The notes: generated by a model not told the origin, from the sequence alone. Shown: positions 52,233 to 61,425, numbered from the stretch's first letter. The stretch: DNA of 64,000 bases from Mycolicibacterium peregrinum (GCF_001665625.1 NZ_LZSY01000116.1:62001-126000), one strand, 5' to 3'. A program made the numbers and translations.

Positions 52233-53669
52233 ATGCGGCGTTTGAAAGGTGAGGACAACAGCTTTCTGGCATGGGAGAGCTCGGTCCAACCGCAACACAC
52301 GATGAAGGCCGTCGTTCTGGATCCCGACCAGGTTTCTGAACCGCTCACCTTCGACCGGATCAAGCGCGCCGTGCAGGGCTGGGTCGATCAGATCGAACCG
52401 ATGCAGTGGCAGTTGCTGTCACCACGGGTGGGCTTCGGCCGGCCGTGGTGGGTGTCGCGACCGGAGATCGATATCGAACACCACGTCCAGCGGACCACCG
52501 CTCCCGCGCCCGGCGGTGACGAGGAGCTCGCCGCGACCATCGGCGAGATCTTCGAGGTGGCCCTGGACCGCGACCGACCGGCCTGGCAGCTCTGGTACGT
52601 CGAAGGCCTCAAAGACGGCCGTATCGCCCTGGTACTCAAGATCCACCATGCCGTCGCCGACGGCACTGCCTCGCTACGTCTGCTCGAAACCCTGTACAGC
52701 GCGGACCCGGCCACCCCGCTACCGCAGCCAGGGCGGACAGCACTGCGCAACGAGCAGCGGCCCGCACCGTGGGTGTGGTGGCCGCTGGTGCTGCGTCACC
52801 AGATCGCCGCGCTGGCCCGTTTCCCCAGCATCATCGCCCGAACCGTGGCCGTCACCGGTGTGATCCGCCGTCGGCAGAAGACCGGAAAGCCGGGCTACGC
52901 AGAGGCTTTCGCCGCACCGGCGATGCCGTTCAACGAACCGTTCTCGGCCAGCCGTCGATTCGCCTACCGACGATGCGACGTCACCGAGATCAAACGCGTG
53001 TCCAAGGCATTCGGCGTCACCATCAACGATGTGTTCCTGACCATCTGCGGCGGCGCCCTGCGCGACTACCTGGTCGAGAGCGGACAGGCCAGTGACGAGA
53101 GCATGACCGCTGTCGTGCCTGTGTCGATGCGGCCGGCCGAAACCGAGGCCGAGTGGGGCAACAAGGTGGCGCGTTGGAACGTCGACCTCGCCACCCACAT
53201 CGCCGACCCGGTGGAGCGCCTGGCGGCGGTCGCATCGGCCACCCGGACCGCGCGCGAGGTGCAGGCCGAGCGGGACGCCTGGCTGCAGCATGACTGGATG
53301 GAGTACTGGCCGCTGTTCTGGCTGTACTCGCGTGTGCTGCCGATCCTCGGGGCCAAGATGAAGCGCCGCCCGATGTTCAGCCTCATCGCCTCCAACATGC
53401 GCGGTCCGCAGGAAACGCTGTACTGGGGCGGTGCGCCGATCGAGCAGCTGATCTCGTCGGGGCCGATCGTGTTCCCGATGGGGCTGAACTTCACCGGCTG
53501 GAGCTACCGCGACGAGATGGCGGTCTGCGTCCTCACCTGTGGCGATCAGGTGTCGGACCCGTATGGGATCGCCGACCGGGTGCCGCAGGTTCTGGCCGAG
53601 TTGGCGGCGCGAGCCGGTTCAGTCGACGGCGGGCATCGAGCGCCGGATCGTCAGGCGGTATCCGGCTAG
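52233..53669 (+). CDS. WS/DGAT acyltransferase (wax ester synthase / diacylglycerol acyltransferase)
   Basis: A 478-residue acyltransferase. HHAVADG active-site motif at residues 138-144, catalytic His139; the PLW block, FGVTINDVFLTICGGALRDYL, and the NMRGPQETLYWGGAP end region are family-typical. It makes triacylglycerol or wax esters from acyl-CoA. ATG 52233 is used; a TTG is 6 bp upstream. In this setting it may store acyl-CoA or esterify alcohols of the pathway. The 3' end overlaps the next gene by 51 bp, tail to tail. Confidence 0.9.
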   Translation: MRRLKGEDNSFLAWESSVQPQHTMKAVVLDPDQVSEPLTFDRIKRAVQGWVDQIEPMQWQLLSPRVGFGRPWWVSRPEIDIEHHVQRTTAPAPGGDEELAATIGEIFEVALDRDRPAWQLWYVEGLKDGRIALVLKIHHAVADGTASLRLLETLYSADPATPLPQPGRTALRNEQRPAPWVWWPLVLRHQIAALARFPSIIARTVAVTGVIRRRQKTGKPGYAEAFAAPAMPFNEPFSASRRFAYRRCDVTEIKRVSKAFGVTINDVFLTICGGALRDYLVESGQASDESMTAVVPVSMRPAETEAEWGNKVARWNVDLATHIADPVERLAAVASATRTAREVQAERDAWLQHDWMEYWPLFWLYSRVLPILGAKMKRRPMFSLIASNMRGPQETLYWGGAPIEQLISSGPIVFPMGLNFTGWSYRDEMAVCVLTCGDQVSDPYGIADRVPQVLAELAARAGSVDGGHRAPDRQAVSG

Positions 53670-54620
53670 GACGTCGAACCACAGGCGGGTCACCGGGTCT
53701 GTCACATCGAGCGCGTGGCGGTTGCCGCTGCTCAACAGTTGGTCGGCAGCATTGCGCGCGCGGGTGACAGCCTGGCGCAGTGCCGAGGCCGCGCTGTCGG
53801 CATCTGCGCTCAGTGCAGTGGACAGTTGCAGCCGAGCGGCGTCGATGTCGGATTCCGCCGTCGCCACCAGCACCGCCGAGGCTGTCAGTTCGGTGGTGTC
53901 CTCGCTGCCGTACGAGGTGCCCAGCCGCCGGCGGACCTGACCGACGTGCGCCTGCCACACCCCGGATGCGGCGCCGACGACGGCGGCCGCCTGCCCGGCT
54001 GCGGCAAGGACGGGGTAGGGAGGTCGGACATCGTCGAATTCGCCTCTGTCCCAGGCGTCGTCGTCAGACGGCGCGAACACGGAGTCGCTGTCGAGGACGA
54101 CGTCCGACACTGTGACATCGCCGATTCCGGCCGCGTCCAGACCACGCGGGCCGCCGGTGCCGTCCACCCGGACCGCGCTGCGGGGGACAAGGGCGTACCG
54201 GACCGTCCCCCCGTCGAGGGCGCCCAGCAGCAGCCAGTCCACGACGTGGGCGCCGGTCACTGATGCCCAGCGACCGGTGAGCCGAAACTGTCCGTCGCCG
54301 GCGGACAACCGCCCGACCGGTTCCGCATCAGCGGTCACCAACGCACGGGGGTCGGCGCCCCACACCCGTTCGGCGGCAGGGTCGCCCAGCCCGGCCACCG
54401 CGTAGGCGGCGGCGTTGACCGCCGCCGCGAGCCATCCCGTCGACCCGTCGCGCTCGGCGAGGTCGGCAACCGCGGTGAGGAACTCGGCCGGCGGCACTGC
54501 CCGCCCGCCGTATCGCACCGGCTGCAACAACCGGCCAGATTCCGAATCACGCACGACGGCAATCGATTCAGCGGCCGAGCGGGTGGGCTCGACGTCGGGC
54601 GCACCGGGCGGCTCGGCCAT
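53619..54620 (-). CDS. Acyl-CoA-dehydrogenase-fold flavin protein, diverged (island hydroxylase-like 1)
   Basis: A 333-residue protein related to the HsaA/HpaA-type flavin monooxygenases and acyl-CoA dehydrogenases. The block DGSTGWLAAAVNAAAYAVAGL corresponds to the STGW-type segment of its two neighbours. It is shorter at the N-terminus than the others (begins MAEPPGAPDVEP) and more diverged, so it may be a non-catalytic or altered subunit. ATG 54620 preceded by AGGAGGT. Convergent with WS/DGAT, divergent from the next gene by 74 bp. Confidence 0.7.
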   Translation of the reverse strand: MAEPPGAPDVEPTRSAAESIAVVRDSESGRLLQPVRYGGRAVPPAEFLTAVADLAERDGSTGWLAAAVNAAAYAVAGLGDPAAERVWGADPRALVTADAEPVGRLSAGDGQFRLTGRWASVTGAHVVDWLLLGALDGGTVRYALVPRSAVRVDGTGGPRGLDAAGIGDVTVSDVVLDSDSVFAPSDDDAWDRGEFDDVRPPYPVLAAAGQAAAVVGAASGVWQAHVGQVRRRLGTSYGSEDTTELTASAVLVATAESDIDAARLQLSTALSADADSAASALRQAVTRARNAADQLLSSGNRHALDVTDPVTRLWFDVLAGYRLTIRRSMPAVD

Positions 54621-54694
54621 ATGACCTCCTGGGAGGGGCGACGAATGGTATTCACGATGGTGACACACCGGACGGGCAGGACAGGGCGGCAACG

Positions 54695-55792
54695 ATGACG
54701 CAGAATGTGCGCGGCGCAGTACGCCAGGCACTGCCGGCGATCGCCGCGGCCGCGGCCGACGTCGACCGTACCGGCGCCGTCGACCCCTCGGTGATCACCG
54801 GCCTGCACGACGCTGGTTTCTTTGCGATGCTGCGGCCCAAGGCGTTCGGCGGGACCGAGGCCGACCCGGCCGAGTACCTGGCGGTCACCCGTGAGCTGTC
54901 CGCGGCGTGTACCTCCACAGGGTGGCTGGCCGGTGGATTGGGCGTCAACACCTGGCATCTCTCGTTGTTCGATCACCGGGCCCAGCGCGACGTGTGGGGA
55001 CCGGACCCACGGACCCTGCTCTGTGAGTCGTACGCACCGACCGGTCGGCTCGAACGGGTGGGGGACGAATTCCGGTTGTCGGGCCGGTGGAGCCGGTGCA
55101 CCGGAATCCTGCATGCGTCGTGGCTGATGGCCGCCGCGGTGCTGGTCGGTGAGGACGGTGCGGCCCAGGACTTTCTGGTGGCGCTGGTGCCGCGTCAGGA
55201 CTACGTCGTGGAATCGACTTGGAACAGTGTGGGATTGCGCGGTATCGGGGCGCACGACGTCGTCGTCTCGGGTGTGGCCGTGCCGCGTTACCGCACGTTC
55301 GGCTGGGTCAGCAGTGACCAGCTCGGCTCGCTGGCTCCGCTGTACCGGTTGCCGCAGCCCACCATGTACACCCACACGGGAACGGTTCCGCTGCTGGGCG
55401 CGGCCGAGAACGTGCTGTCCGCACTGCGGCCCGGGCACGGTTCGCCGGTGGATCCGGTGGCGATGGCGTGCAGCGATCTCGACCTGTCGAACCGGCAGAT
55501 CGAACGCAACCTCGGCGATCTCATGGACTGCGCGCGGGCCGATCTGGCGCCCGGCAACGACCTGGTGCTGCGGTCGCGGCGGGACCAGGTGCTGGCCTCC
55601 CGGCGCGCTGTCGCGGCGGTCCGGACATTCATCGCGCACTCGCACGGTGGCGACATCGGAGACCCGCTGGTGGAACGGGTGTGGCGTGATGTCCAGACCG
55701 CGCAGACCCACGTTGCCAGCAACGTGGAGCAGGTGCTCTCGCTCGTCGGCCGCCACTCGTTCGGCATGGAGGTCGACGAGATCGTCTGGTAG
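54695..55792 (+). CDS. Acyl-CoA-dehydrogenase-fold flavin monooxygenase (HsaA-like hydroxylase 2)
   Basis: A 365-residue protein. Recognisable blocks: DPSVITGLHDAGFFAMLRPKAFGG, CTSTGWLAGGLGVNTWHLSLF, GDEFRLSGRWSRCTGILHASW, STWNSVGLRGIGAHDVVVSGVAVP. Those are characteristic of two-component flavin hydroxylases (PF08028 C-terminal domain), which use FADH2 or FMNH2 from a partner reductase to hydroxylate the substrate. The substrate-binding region is not similar enough to name. No reductase is seen in this island. Start GATG ACG CAG at 54695. Confidence 0.78.
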   Translation: MTQNVRGAVRQALPAIAAAAADVDRTGAVDPSVITGLHDAGFFAMLRPKAFGGTEADPAEYLAVTRELSAACTSTGWLAGGLGVNTWHLSLFDHRAQRDVWGPDPRTLLCESYAPTGRLERVGDEFRLSGRWSRCTGILHASWLMAAAVLVGEDGAAQDFLVALVPRQDYVVESTWNSVGLRGIGAHDVVVSGVAVPRYRTFGWVSSDQLGSLAPLYRLPQPTMYTHTGTVPLLGAAENVLSALRPGHGSPVDPVAMACSDLDLSNRQIERNLGDLMDCARADLAPGNDLVLRSRRDQVLASRRAVAAVRTFIAHSHGGDIGDPLVERVWRDVQTAQTHVASNVEQVLSLVGRHSFGMEVDEIVW

Positions 55793-55800
55793 TCGGCCGG

Positions 55801-56715
55801 TCAGACCCACGCGTCGGAAGTGAGTGTCCGCAGCACGCGGGACAGCATGTTGTCGGTGGCCTGCGTCTGCGAGGTGGCCGGCGAGGTGGAATCACGCGCA
55901 CTTGTTTGCTGGGAGCCGAGTTGCGCGGAGATGTGCCGGGCCGCCCTGATGACGAACGGGGCGGTGCGCTGGAGGCGATGCAACGGAACCGCGCCCGTCA
56001 ACGACAGTCCTGCCACTTCACCGTCGGCCGAGCGCAGTGGCGCCGCCACGCTGGTCAGGCCGATCGCCAGTTCCTCGTTGTCGTAGGCGAGCCCGTGGCG
56101 CGACCGGATCCGCGCGAGTTCGCGGTGCAGGGTCTCCAGATCGCTGATGGTGGACCGCGTGGAACGGGTCAGGCGCGGCCCCAGGACGGCATCGACCTCC
56201 TCGGCGGGAAGCTCGGCCAGCATGGTCTTGCCCAGCGCGCTGGCGTGGGCGGGAGTGTGGCCCGCGACGCGGGTGGGCACCACCGCGCTGTTGCGTCCGG
56301 CCACCTTGTCGAGGTAGATGACGTCGCCGCCGAAGAGCACGCCGAGATGGACCACCAGACCGGTGTCGGCATGAAGTCGGGACAGGGTGGGTGACGCCAC
56401 GCTGCGTAGCTGTGAGTGGTCGATCATCCGGGTCACCGGCAGCGGAGAGGCCGCCAGCGAATAGCCGTCCGGCCGGTGTTGCAGAAGGCCGGCGCTGTGC
56501 AGCTGTTTGAGGATGCGGTGCACCGAGGACCGGGGCAGCCCCGTGCGTGCGGCGATCTGATCCAGCCGCAAATGTTTGCCAGGTTCGTCGAAGGAGTTGA
56601 GGATCAGGGCCACCCGATCCACCATCGAAACGGCCGCATCACCCGAATCGGCGCGTGGTCGAGCGGTCGCGTTTCTGGTGGATGCCGGCACTGCGCCCCC
56701 TAGGACGTCGATCAC
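55801..56715 (-). CDS. IclR-family transcriptional regulator
   Basis: A 304-residue regulator (274 if the start is at the ATG of 56625, MVDRVALILNSF). N-terminal winged HTH (LRLDQIAARTGLPRSSVHRILKQLHSAGLL), then the IclR effector domain (VIYLDKVAGRNSAVV; ASALGKTMLAELP; GLAYDNEELAIGLTSVAAPLR). The C-terminal 45 residues are a Ser/Thr/Gln-rich extension not typical of the family. Start codons at GTG 56715, GTG 56691 or ATG 56625 all fit; I give the longest. It is divergent from hydroxylase 3 across a site of the shared operator and is the best candidate to bind all six. Confidence 0.85.
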   Translation of the reverse strand: MIDVLGGAVPASTRNATARPRADSGDAAVSMVDRVALILNSFDEPGKHLRLDQIAARTGLPRSSVHRILKQLHSAGLLQHRPDGYSLAASPLPVTRMIDHSQLRSVASPTLSRLHADTGLVVHLGVLFGGDVIYLDKVAGRNSAVVPTRVAGHTPAHASALGKTMLAELPAEEVDAVLGPRLTRSTRSTISDLETLHRELARIRSRHGLAYDNEELAIGLTSVAAPLRSADGEVAGLSLTGAVPLHRLQRTAPFVIRAARHISAQLGSQQTSARDSTSPATSQTQATDNMLSRVLRTLTSDAWV

Positions 56716-56728
56716 TGAGTCCCCCACA

Positions 56729-56745
56729 ATCTCACTCAGCGAGAT
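56729..56745. promoter_or_regulatory. Operator site B between the IclR gene and hydroxylase 3
   Basis: ATCTCAC-TCA-GCGAGAT (reverse complement ATCTCGCTGAGTGAGAT). One mismatch between arms. Autoregulation of the IclR gene would be the natural reading. Confidence 0.75.
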
Positions 56746-56818
56746 CCTGGCGCAAGCGTAAAGGTGCGGTACCTCACCATGGTGGGCAACATGCGATACA
56801 CGCGACAAGGAGTTTTCG

Positions 56819-57901
56819 ATGCGTGGTGTTGAAATGACCAGGGACGTTCTGGACGGCATCGACGAGAATGCCGATCTGATACTGGCACTCGGGCCCGTCA
56901 ACGAAAAGCTCGGCCGGCTCGACGATCGGGCCGTCGAGGCGCTACGTGAGTCCGGCGTGATGCACATGCTGCAGCCCGAGGAGTTCGGCGGAATCGAGAC
57001 GCATCCAGGTGACTTCGCCGAGGCTGTGCTCGACATCGCCCGGCTGGACGGGGCAGCGGGCTGGGTTGCCGGTTCGGTCGGCGTGCCGCCGTGGGCGTTG
57101 GCCTCTGCCGACCGCCGCCTGCGCGACGAGGTGTGGGAGGCGGACTCCGATGTCTGGATCGCCTCGGCCCACGCGCCGGCCGGCGTTCTCCTGCCCGTCG
57201 ACGGGGGCTACCGGCTCTCGGGGGAGTGGCGGTCGGTCGCGGCCATCGACCATTGCGAGTGGGTTGTGGTCGGCGCCCGCGTGGTCGGCACCGGAGACGC
57301 CGACGGACTCGGGTATTCGCTTGTGCCGCGGGAAGATCTGCGGATCGACGACGAATCCTGGAATGCCATCGGATTGATCGGCACCGGTAGCAAGAACATC
57401 ACGATCGACGACGTGTTCATCCCCGGACATCGGCTGCTGAACCACAACCGCATCGTCGACGGCACCGCACCGGGACATGCCGGCCTGCGCAACCCGATCT
57501 ACCACATCCCGCTCAGCACCATCGCGCCGTTGGGAATCACGGCCGCGGTGATCGGCATGGCCGAGGGCGCACTGAGCCACCATGTCGAGGCGGCCGGTGC
57601 CGACGGACCGGTCGAAGAACATGCCGCCGCAGAGATCCGGGCGTCGCGGCTGGTGCTGCTCGACACGCTCACCGCGTCCTTCAACCGGGTGTTGGACGGC
57701 CCGGTCGACACGGGGATGCGGGCCCGCGCACGCCGCGATCAGATCGCCGCGGCTCGCCGGGCAGTACGGGCGCTCGATGAGATCGTCTGTCACTCGAACG
57801 TCGATGCCCTACGCCGCGGCAACCCGGTGCAGCGGTTGTGGCGGGATGCCCACGTGGGCCTGGCAACCGTGGTCACCGAGTCGAAGGTGGTGTCACCCTG
57901 A
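56819..57901 (+). CDS. Acyl-CoA-dehydrogenase-fold flavin monooxygenase (HsaA-like hydroxylase 3)
   Basis: A 360-residue protein of the same group as the preceding one: LDDRAVEALRESGVMHMLQPEEFGG, LDGAAGWVAGSVGVPPWAL, GGYRLSGEWRSVAAIDHCEWVVV, ESWNAIGLIGTGSKNITIDDVFIP. A two-component flavin hydroxylase; substrate unknown. The ATG at 56819 has AAGGAG 8 nt upstream; an alternative ATG is at 56834. Followed by a strong hairpin terminator. Confidence 0.78.
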   Translation: MRGVEMTRDVLDGIDENADLILALGPVNEKLGRLDDRAVEALRESGVMHMLQPEEFGGIETHPGDFAEAVLDIARLDGAAGWVAGSVGVPPWALASADRRLRDEVWEADSDVWIASAHAPAGVLLPVDGGYRLSGEWRSVAAIDHCEWVVVGARVVGTGDADGLGYSLVPREDLRIDDESWNAIGLIGTGSKNITIDDVFIPGHRLLNHNRIVDGTAPGHAGLRNPIYHIPLSTIAPLGITAAVIGMAEGALSHHVEAAGADGPVEEHAAAEIRASRLVLLDTLTASFNRVLDGPVDTGMRARARRDQIAAARRAVRALDEIVCHSNVDALRRGNPVQRLWRDAHVGLATVVTESKVVSP

Positions 57902-57917
57902 CCCGGCGGCACGGCGA

Positions 57918-57959
57918 AAAATGGTGGGCGGCACAAAGATCAGTGCCGCCCACCATTTT
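57918..57959. terminator. Bidirectional terminator between hydroxylase 3 and SDR operon
   Basis: A perfect 17-bp stem, left arm 57918-57934 beginning AAAATGG and right arm 57943-57959 ending CCATTTT, with an 8-nt loop. The A4/T4 ends give a U-run in either direction. Confidence 0.92.
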
Positions 57960-57970
57960 CGTTGCTCGGG

Positions 57971-58771
57971 TCAGGCGTGGGTGCCGCCGTCGATGCGGAT
58001 CTCGGTGCCGCTGATGAACGCGCCGTCGTCGGACACCAGCATGGCGATCACCCCGGCGACCGCGGACGGATCGCCCATGCCGGCACCACCGGAGGCCAGG
58101 GTGGTCGGCATGATCGGCGACAGCTTCGCGAACAACGACCAGTCGCTGTCGGCCGGAACGAGTCCCGGTGTGGCATCGGTGATTCCGGACTTGATGCTGC
58201 CCGGTGCCACACTGACCGCCCGCAGGCCATGCTTGCCGTACTCCAGCGCGAGCGCATGCGTCATCGCCTGGATGCCGCCCTTGCTGGCCGCGTAGGCCGC
58301 CATATAGGGGTGGGCGAAGGCTGCCGAGGTGGAACTGAAATTCACGATCACGCTCTGCGGGTTCTCCAACAGCGCAGGCAGTGCCTCTCGGATCACCAGG
58401 AAGGTGCCGGTGAGGTTGACACCGATGATCTGATTCCAGGCCGCCAGCGTCATCTCGTGGGTGTGTACCGCGCGTAGCATCCCGGCGGCGTTGACGACCG
58501 AGTCGAGGCCGCCCAGAGCCTCGACCGCGGTGCGCACGCCGTCGACCACCGACGCCTCGTCGCCGATGTCCATCGTCAGTACGGTGAAACGGTCGGCGGT
58601 GCCGGCCTGCTGTGCGCGCTGCCGGGTGGTCTCCAGGCCGTCGCCGGAGATGTCGGCACCCACCACCGCGGCGCCCTCGTCGAGCAGCCGCAGCGCGGTG
58701 GCCTGTCCGATTCCCGATCCTGCACCGGTCACCAGGATTCGGCGTCCCTCAAGTCGTTTCATGATCGTCAC
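57971..58771 (-). CDS. SDR family oxidoreductase
   Basis: A 266-residue SDR. TGAGSGIGQAT, an Asp (VVGADISGD) for NAD, NAAGMLRAV, and YAASKGG. GTG start at 58771 overlaps the stop of the upstream SDR (GTGA); the ATG at 58762 (MKRLEG) is an alternative. Second gene of the leftward two-gene operon behind operator site C. Confidence 0.87.
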   Translation of the reverse strand: MTIMKRLEGRRILVTGAGSGIGQATALRLLDEGAAVVGADISGDGLETTRQRAQQAGTADRFTVLTMDIGDEASVVDGVRTAVEALGGLDSVVNAAGMLRAVHTHEMTLAAWNQIIGVNLTGTFLVIREALPALLENPQSVIVNFSSTSAAFAHPYMAAYAASKGGIQAMTHALALEYGKHGLRAVSVAPGSIKSGITDATPGLVPADSDWSLFAKLSPIMPTTLASGGAGMGDPSAVAGVIAMLVSDDGAFISGTEIRIDGGTHA

Positions 58772-59544
58772 TGTCCCATCACGTATTTCACGGTCGGTCC
58801 GGCGGTCCAGCCACCGTCGACGGCGATCTCGGCACCGGTGACGTAGCTGGAGGCGCTGGACAACAGATAGCAGACGGCGCCGGAGATCTCATCGGCCTCG
58901 CCCACGCGGCCCATCGGTGTGTTGGGGTAGTTGCCTTCGCCCAGGGTGATGCCGACCTGAGCGGTCATCGGTGTATACGTCATGCCGGGATGCACCGAGT
59001 TCACCCGGATCCGGTCGGTGCCGAGTTCCACGGCGGCGATCTTGCTCAGGCCGCGCACCCCCCATTTCGAGGCGCCGTAGCCGGCCGTCAGTGCCAGGCC
59101 CATCAGGCCTGCGGCCGAGGAGATGTTGACGATGGAGCCGCCACCGGCGGCGCGCATCGGAGCGATGACGGCCTGCAGGCCGTTGAAGACTCCGACCAGG
59201 TTCACCTCGAGCACGGTGCGGAAATGGTCGAGCGGTTCATGTTCGATGAACTGGCCGGTCGAGATGCCGGCATTGTTGACCAGGCCGTTCAGTTTGCCGA
59301 ACTCGGACAGGGCAAGCTCCACCGCGGACTGCCACTGCGCGGCATCGGTCACGTCGAGGTGGATGTAGCGCGCGTTGCCGCCCAGGTCTGCGGCCAGTGC
59401 GGCGCCGTCGTCGTCGAGTACGTCCGAAATCACCACCTTGCCCCCGCGCGTGACGATCTGCCGGGCGAAGGACGCTCCGAGGCCCCGCGCACCGCCGGTG
59501 ACGATCGCTACGACATCCGACAAGCTATCCGAATCTGCTTGCAT
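58768..59544 (-). CDS. SDR family oxidoreductase
   Basis: A 258-residue SDR very like that of 47868-48641 (both have YGASKWGVRG- or YGASKWGLRG-type catalytic segments and the same end ...ADLTVDGG / AEIAVDGG). TGGARGLGASFA, NNAGISTGQF. It is the same hydroxysteroid-dehydrogenase-like group. Divergent from the Baeyer-Villiger monooxygenase, with two operator copies in between. Confidence 0.88.
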   Translation of the reverse strand: MQADSDSLSDVVAIVTGGARGLGASFARQIVTRGGKVVISDVLDDDGAALAADLGGNARYIHLDVTDAAQWQSAVELALSEFGKLNGLVNNAGISTGQFIEHEPLDHFRTVLEVNLVGVFNGLQAVIAPMRAAGGGSIVNISSAAGLMGLALTAGYGASKWGVRGLSKIAAVELGTDRIRVNSVHPGMTYTPMTAQVGITLGEGNYPNTPMGRVGEADEISGAVCYLLSSASSYVTGAEIAVDGGWTAGPTVKYVMGQ

Positions 59545-59574
59545 CCCAACAACTTCCTTTCAAGGTGAAACTGA

Positions 59575-59586
59575 GCTGGATCCAGC
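59575..59586. promoter_or_regulatory. Perfect 12-bp palindrome near the SDR start
   Basis: GCTGGATCCAGC, 31 bp before the SDR start codon. Its TGGATCCA core recalls the TGGATCA/TGATCCA site before the LLM gene; whether the same regulator acts on both is unknown. Confidence 0.35.
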
Positions 59587-59656
59587 GTTGATGCAGCCAC
59601 ACCGTGGCCGCAGGATGACCGCCACGATAACCGCGGTGGCTGTCGTTCGGGCGTGA

Positions 59657-59673
59657 GTCTCACCCAGCGGGAG
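59657..59673. promoter_or_regulatory. Operator site C1 before the Baeyer-Villiger gene
   Basis: GTCTCACCCAGCGGGAG (reverse complement CTCCCGCTGGGTGAGAC), 13 of 17 bases equal to site A in the matching orientation. Confidence 0.7.
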
Positions 59674-59675
59674 TC

Positions 59676-59692
59676 GTACCGGTGAGTGAGAC
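59676..59692. promoter_or_regulatory. Operator site C2 before the Baeyer-Villiger gene
   Basis: GTACCGG-TGA-GTGAGAC. It starts 19 bp after C1, nearly two turns away, so two regulator dimers could bind side by side. Confidence 0.7.
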
Positions 59693-59762
59693 ACCTGCTG
59701 TCCAGCGCACACGGTCGTTCGTAACGTGACGCAGGCGAACAGTGAAGCGAAAGGCAACGATT

Positions 59763-61409
59763 GTGACAGCGCAGTCAGCTCCGTCGGGTACCGCCGAGAA
59801 AACACCTGCTGCGGTGGATGTCGTCGTGGTGGGAGCTGGCTTCGCCGGGCTGTATGCACTGCATCGCTTTCGGCAGCAAGGCCTTTCGGTCCGGGTGTTC
59901 GAGGCCGCCGACGGTGTGGGCGGGGTCTGGTACTGGAACCGTTATCCGGGCGCTCGGTGTGACGTCGAAAGCGTCGACTACTCCTACTCGTTCGACAAGG
60001 ATCTCGAACAGGAGTGGAACTGGACCGAGAAGTACGCGACCCAACCGGAGATCCTGGCCTACCTCAACCATGTGGCCGACCGGTTCGACTTGCGGCGCGA
60101 CATCTCGTTCGGGACCAGGGTGACCGACATGGTGCTCGACGAGAAGGCGTTGCGCTGGGAGGTCCGCACCGACCGCGGCGACGTGGTTTCCGCGCGCTTC
60201 TGCATCCTGGCGGTCGGACCGCTGTCCAACGCGAACATCCCCGCGATCGATGGTCTCGAATCGTTCGCGGGCGAGGTCTATCACACCGCGCACTGGCCGC
60301 ACGAAGGCGTTGACTTCACCGGCAAGCGGGTCGGTGTGATCGGTACCGGATCCTCCGGTATCCAGGCGATTCCGTGCATCGCCCGGCAAGCCGAACAGCT
60401 CATCGTCTTTCAGCGCACCCCGAACTACAGCGTGCCTGCCGGCAACATTCCCCTCGACGATGAGACGCGGGCCGCGCAGAAGGCCGGGTACGCCGAACGT
60501 CGCAGGCTCTCGATGCTCAGTGGCGGGGGCTCGCCGCACCAGCCCCATCCCAAGTCCGCTCTGGAGGTCTCTGCCGAGGAACTGCAGCAGACCTACGAGC
60601 GGCGTTGGGAACTGGGCGGAGTGTTGTTCTCCAAGGCCTTCCCGGACCAGTTGGTCACCATCGAGGCCAACGACACCGCGCGGCTGTTCTGGGAGCGAAA
60701 GGTCCGCTCCGTGATCGACGATCCGGCGGTGGCCGACGTGTTGATTCCGAAGGATCATCCGATCGGTGCGAAGCGAATCTGCACCGACGACAACTATTTC
60801 CAGACCTTCAACCGGGACAATGTCTCGTTGGTGAACCTGCGGGCGACGCCGATCGAGCGGATCGACCCGTCGGGTATCGACACCACCGATGCGCATTACG
60901 ACGTGGATGCGTTGGTGCTGGCCACCGGATTCGACGCGATGACCGGCTCGGTCCAGAAACTGAACGTGGTCGGCCGGGGCGGGCGAACCCTCAACGAGGC
61001 GTGGGCCGAGGGGCCCGCGACTTACCTGGGCCTGGGTGTCCCGGGCTTCCCGAACGTCTTCAACATCGCCGGTCCGGGTGCACCCTCGGTGCTGGCCAAC
61101 ATGGTGCTGCATTCGGAGCTGCACCTGAACTGGGTGGCCGATGCGATCGCCTACCTCGACGCACATGGAGCCCCGGCGATCGAGGCCCGTGAAGACGCCG
61201 CTGCCGAGTGGGTGGCCGAATGCACCCGACGTGCCGCAGGAACTCTCATGCCGCAGGCGAATTCGTGGTACCTCGGGGCGAACATTCCCGGCAAGCCGCG
61301 GGTGTTCATGCCGTTCGTCGGAGGTTTCGGCGTGTACGGCGAGATCATCGCCGATGTCGCTGCCGCCGGCTACAAGGGCTTTGACATCCACCAGGATCTG
61401 ACCGGATAG
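59763..61409 (+). CDS. Type I Baeyer-Villiger monooxygenase (cyclohexanone-monooxygenase-like)
   Basis: A 548-residue FAD- and NADPH-dependent enzyme that inserts oxygen next to a ketone to give an ester or lactone. FAD-binding GAGFAGLYALHRF, the BVMO fingerprint FAGEVYHTAHWP (F168 on), and the NADP site GTGSSGIQ near 194 are all intact. The N-terminal GVWYWNRYPGARCDVESVDYSY and YLNHVADRFDLRRDI resemble cyclohexanone-type enzymes. GTG 59763 is favoured: GAAAGG is 8 nt in front; the ATG at 59742 has none. The closest known catalytic role in such clusters is in cyclic or terpene ketone breakdown. Confidence 0.9.
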   Translation: MTAQSAPSGTAEKTPAAVDVVVVGAGFAGLYALHRFRQQGLSVRVFEAADGVGGVWYWNRYPGARCDVESVDYSYSFDKDLEQEWNWTEKYATQPEILAYLNHVADRFDLRRDISFGTRVTDMVLDEKALRWEVRTDRGDVVSARFCILAVGPLSNANIPAIDGLESFAGEVYHTAHWPHEGVDFTGKRVGVIGTGSSGIQAIPCIARQAEQLIVFQRTPNYSVPAGNIPLDDETRAAQKAGYAERRRLSMLSGGGSPHQPHPKSALEVSAEELQQTYERRWELGGVLFSKAFPDQLVTIEANDTARLFWERKVRSVIDDPAVADVLIPKDHPIGAKRICTDDNYFQTFNRDNVSLVNLRATPIERIDPSGIDTTDAHYDVDALVLATGFDAMTGSVQKLNVVGRGGRTLNEAWAEGPATYLGLGVPGFPNVFNIAGPGAPSVLANMVLHSELHLNWVADAIAYLDAHGAPAIEAREDAAAEWVAECTRRAAGTLMPQANSWYLGANIPGKPRVFMPFVGGFGVYGEIIADVAAAGYKGFDIHQDLTG

Positions 61410-61425
61410 GCGCCGCTGCGTTGGC

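Noticed and set aside
59775..61391. 538-codon minus-strand frame over the Baeyer-Villiger gene
   Set aside because: Antisense shadow; the sense frame has every BVMO motif.
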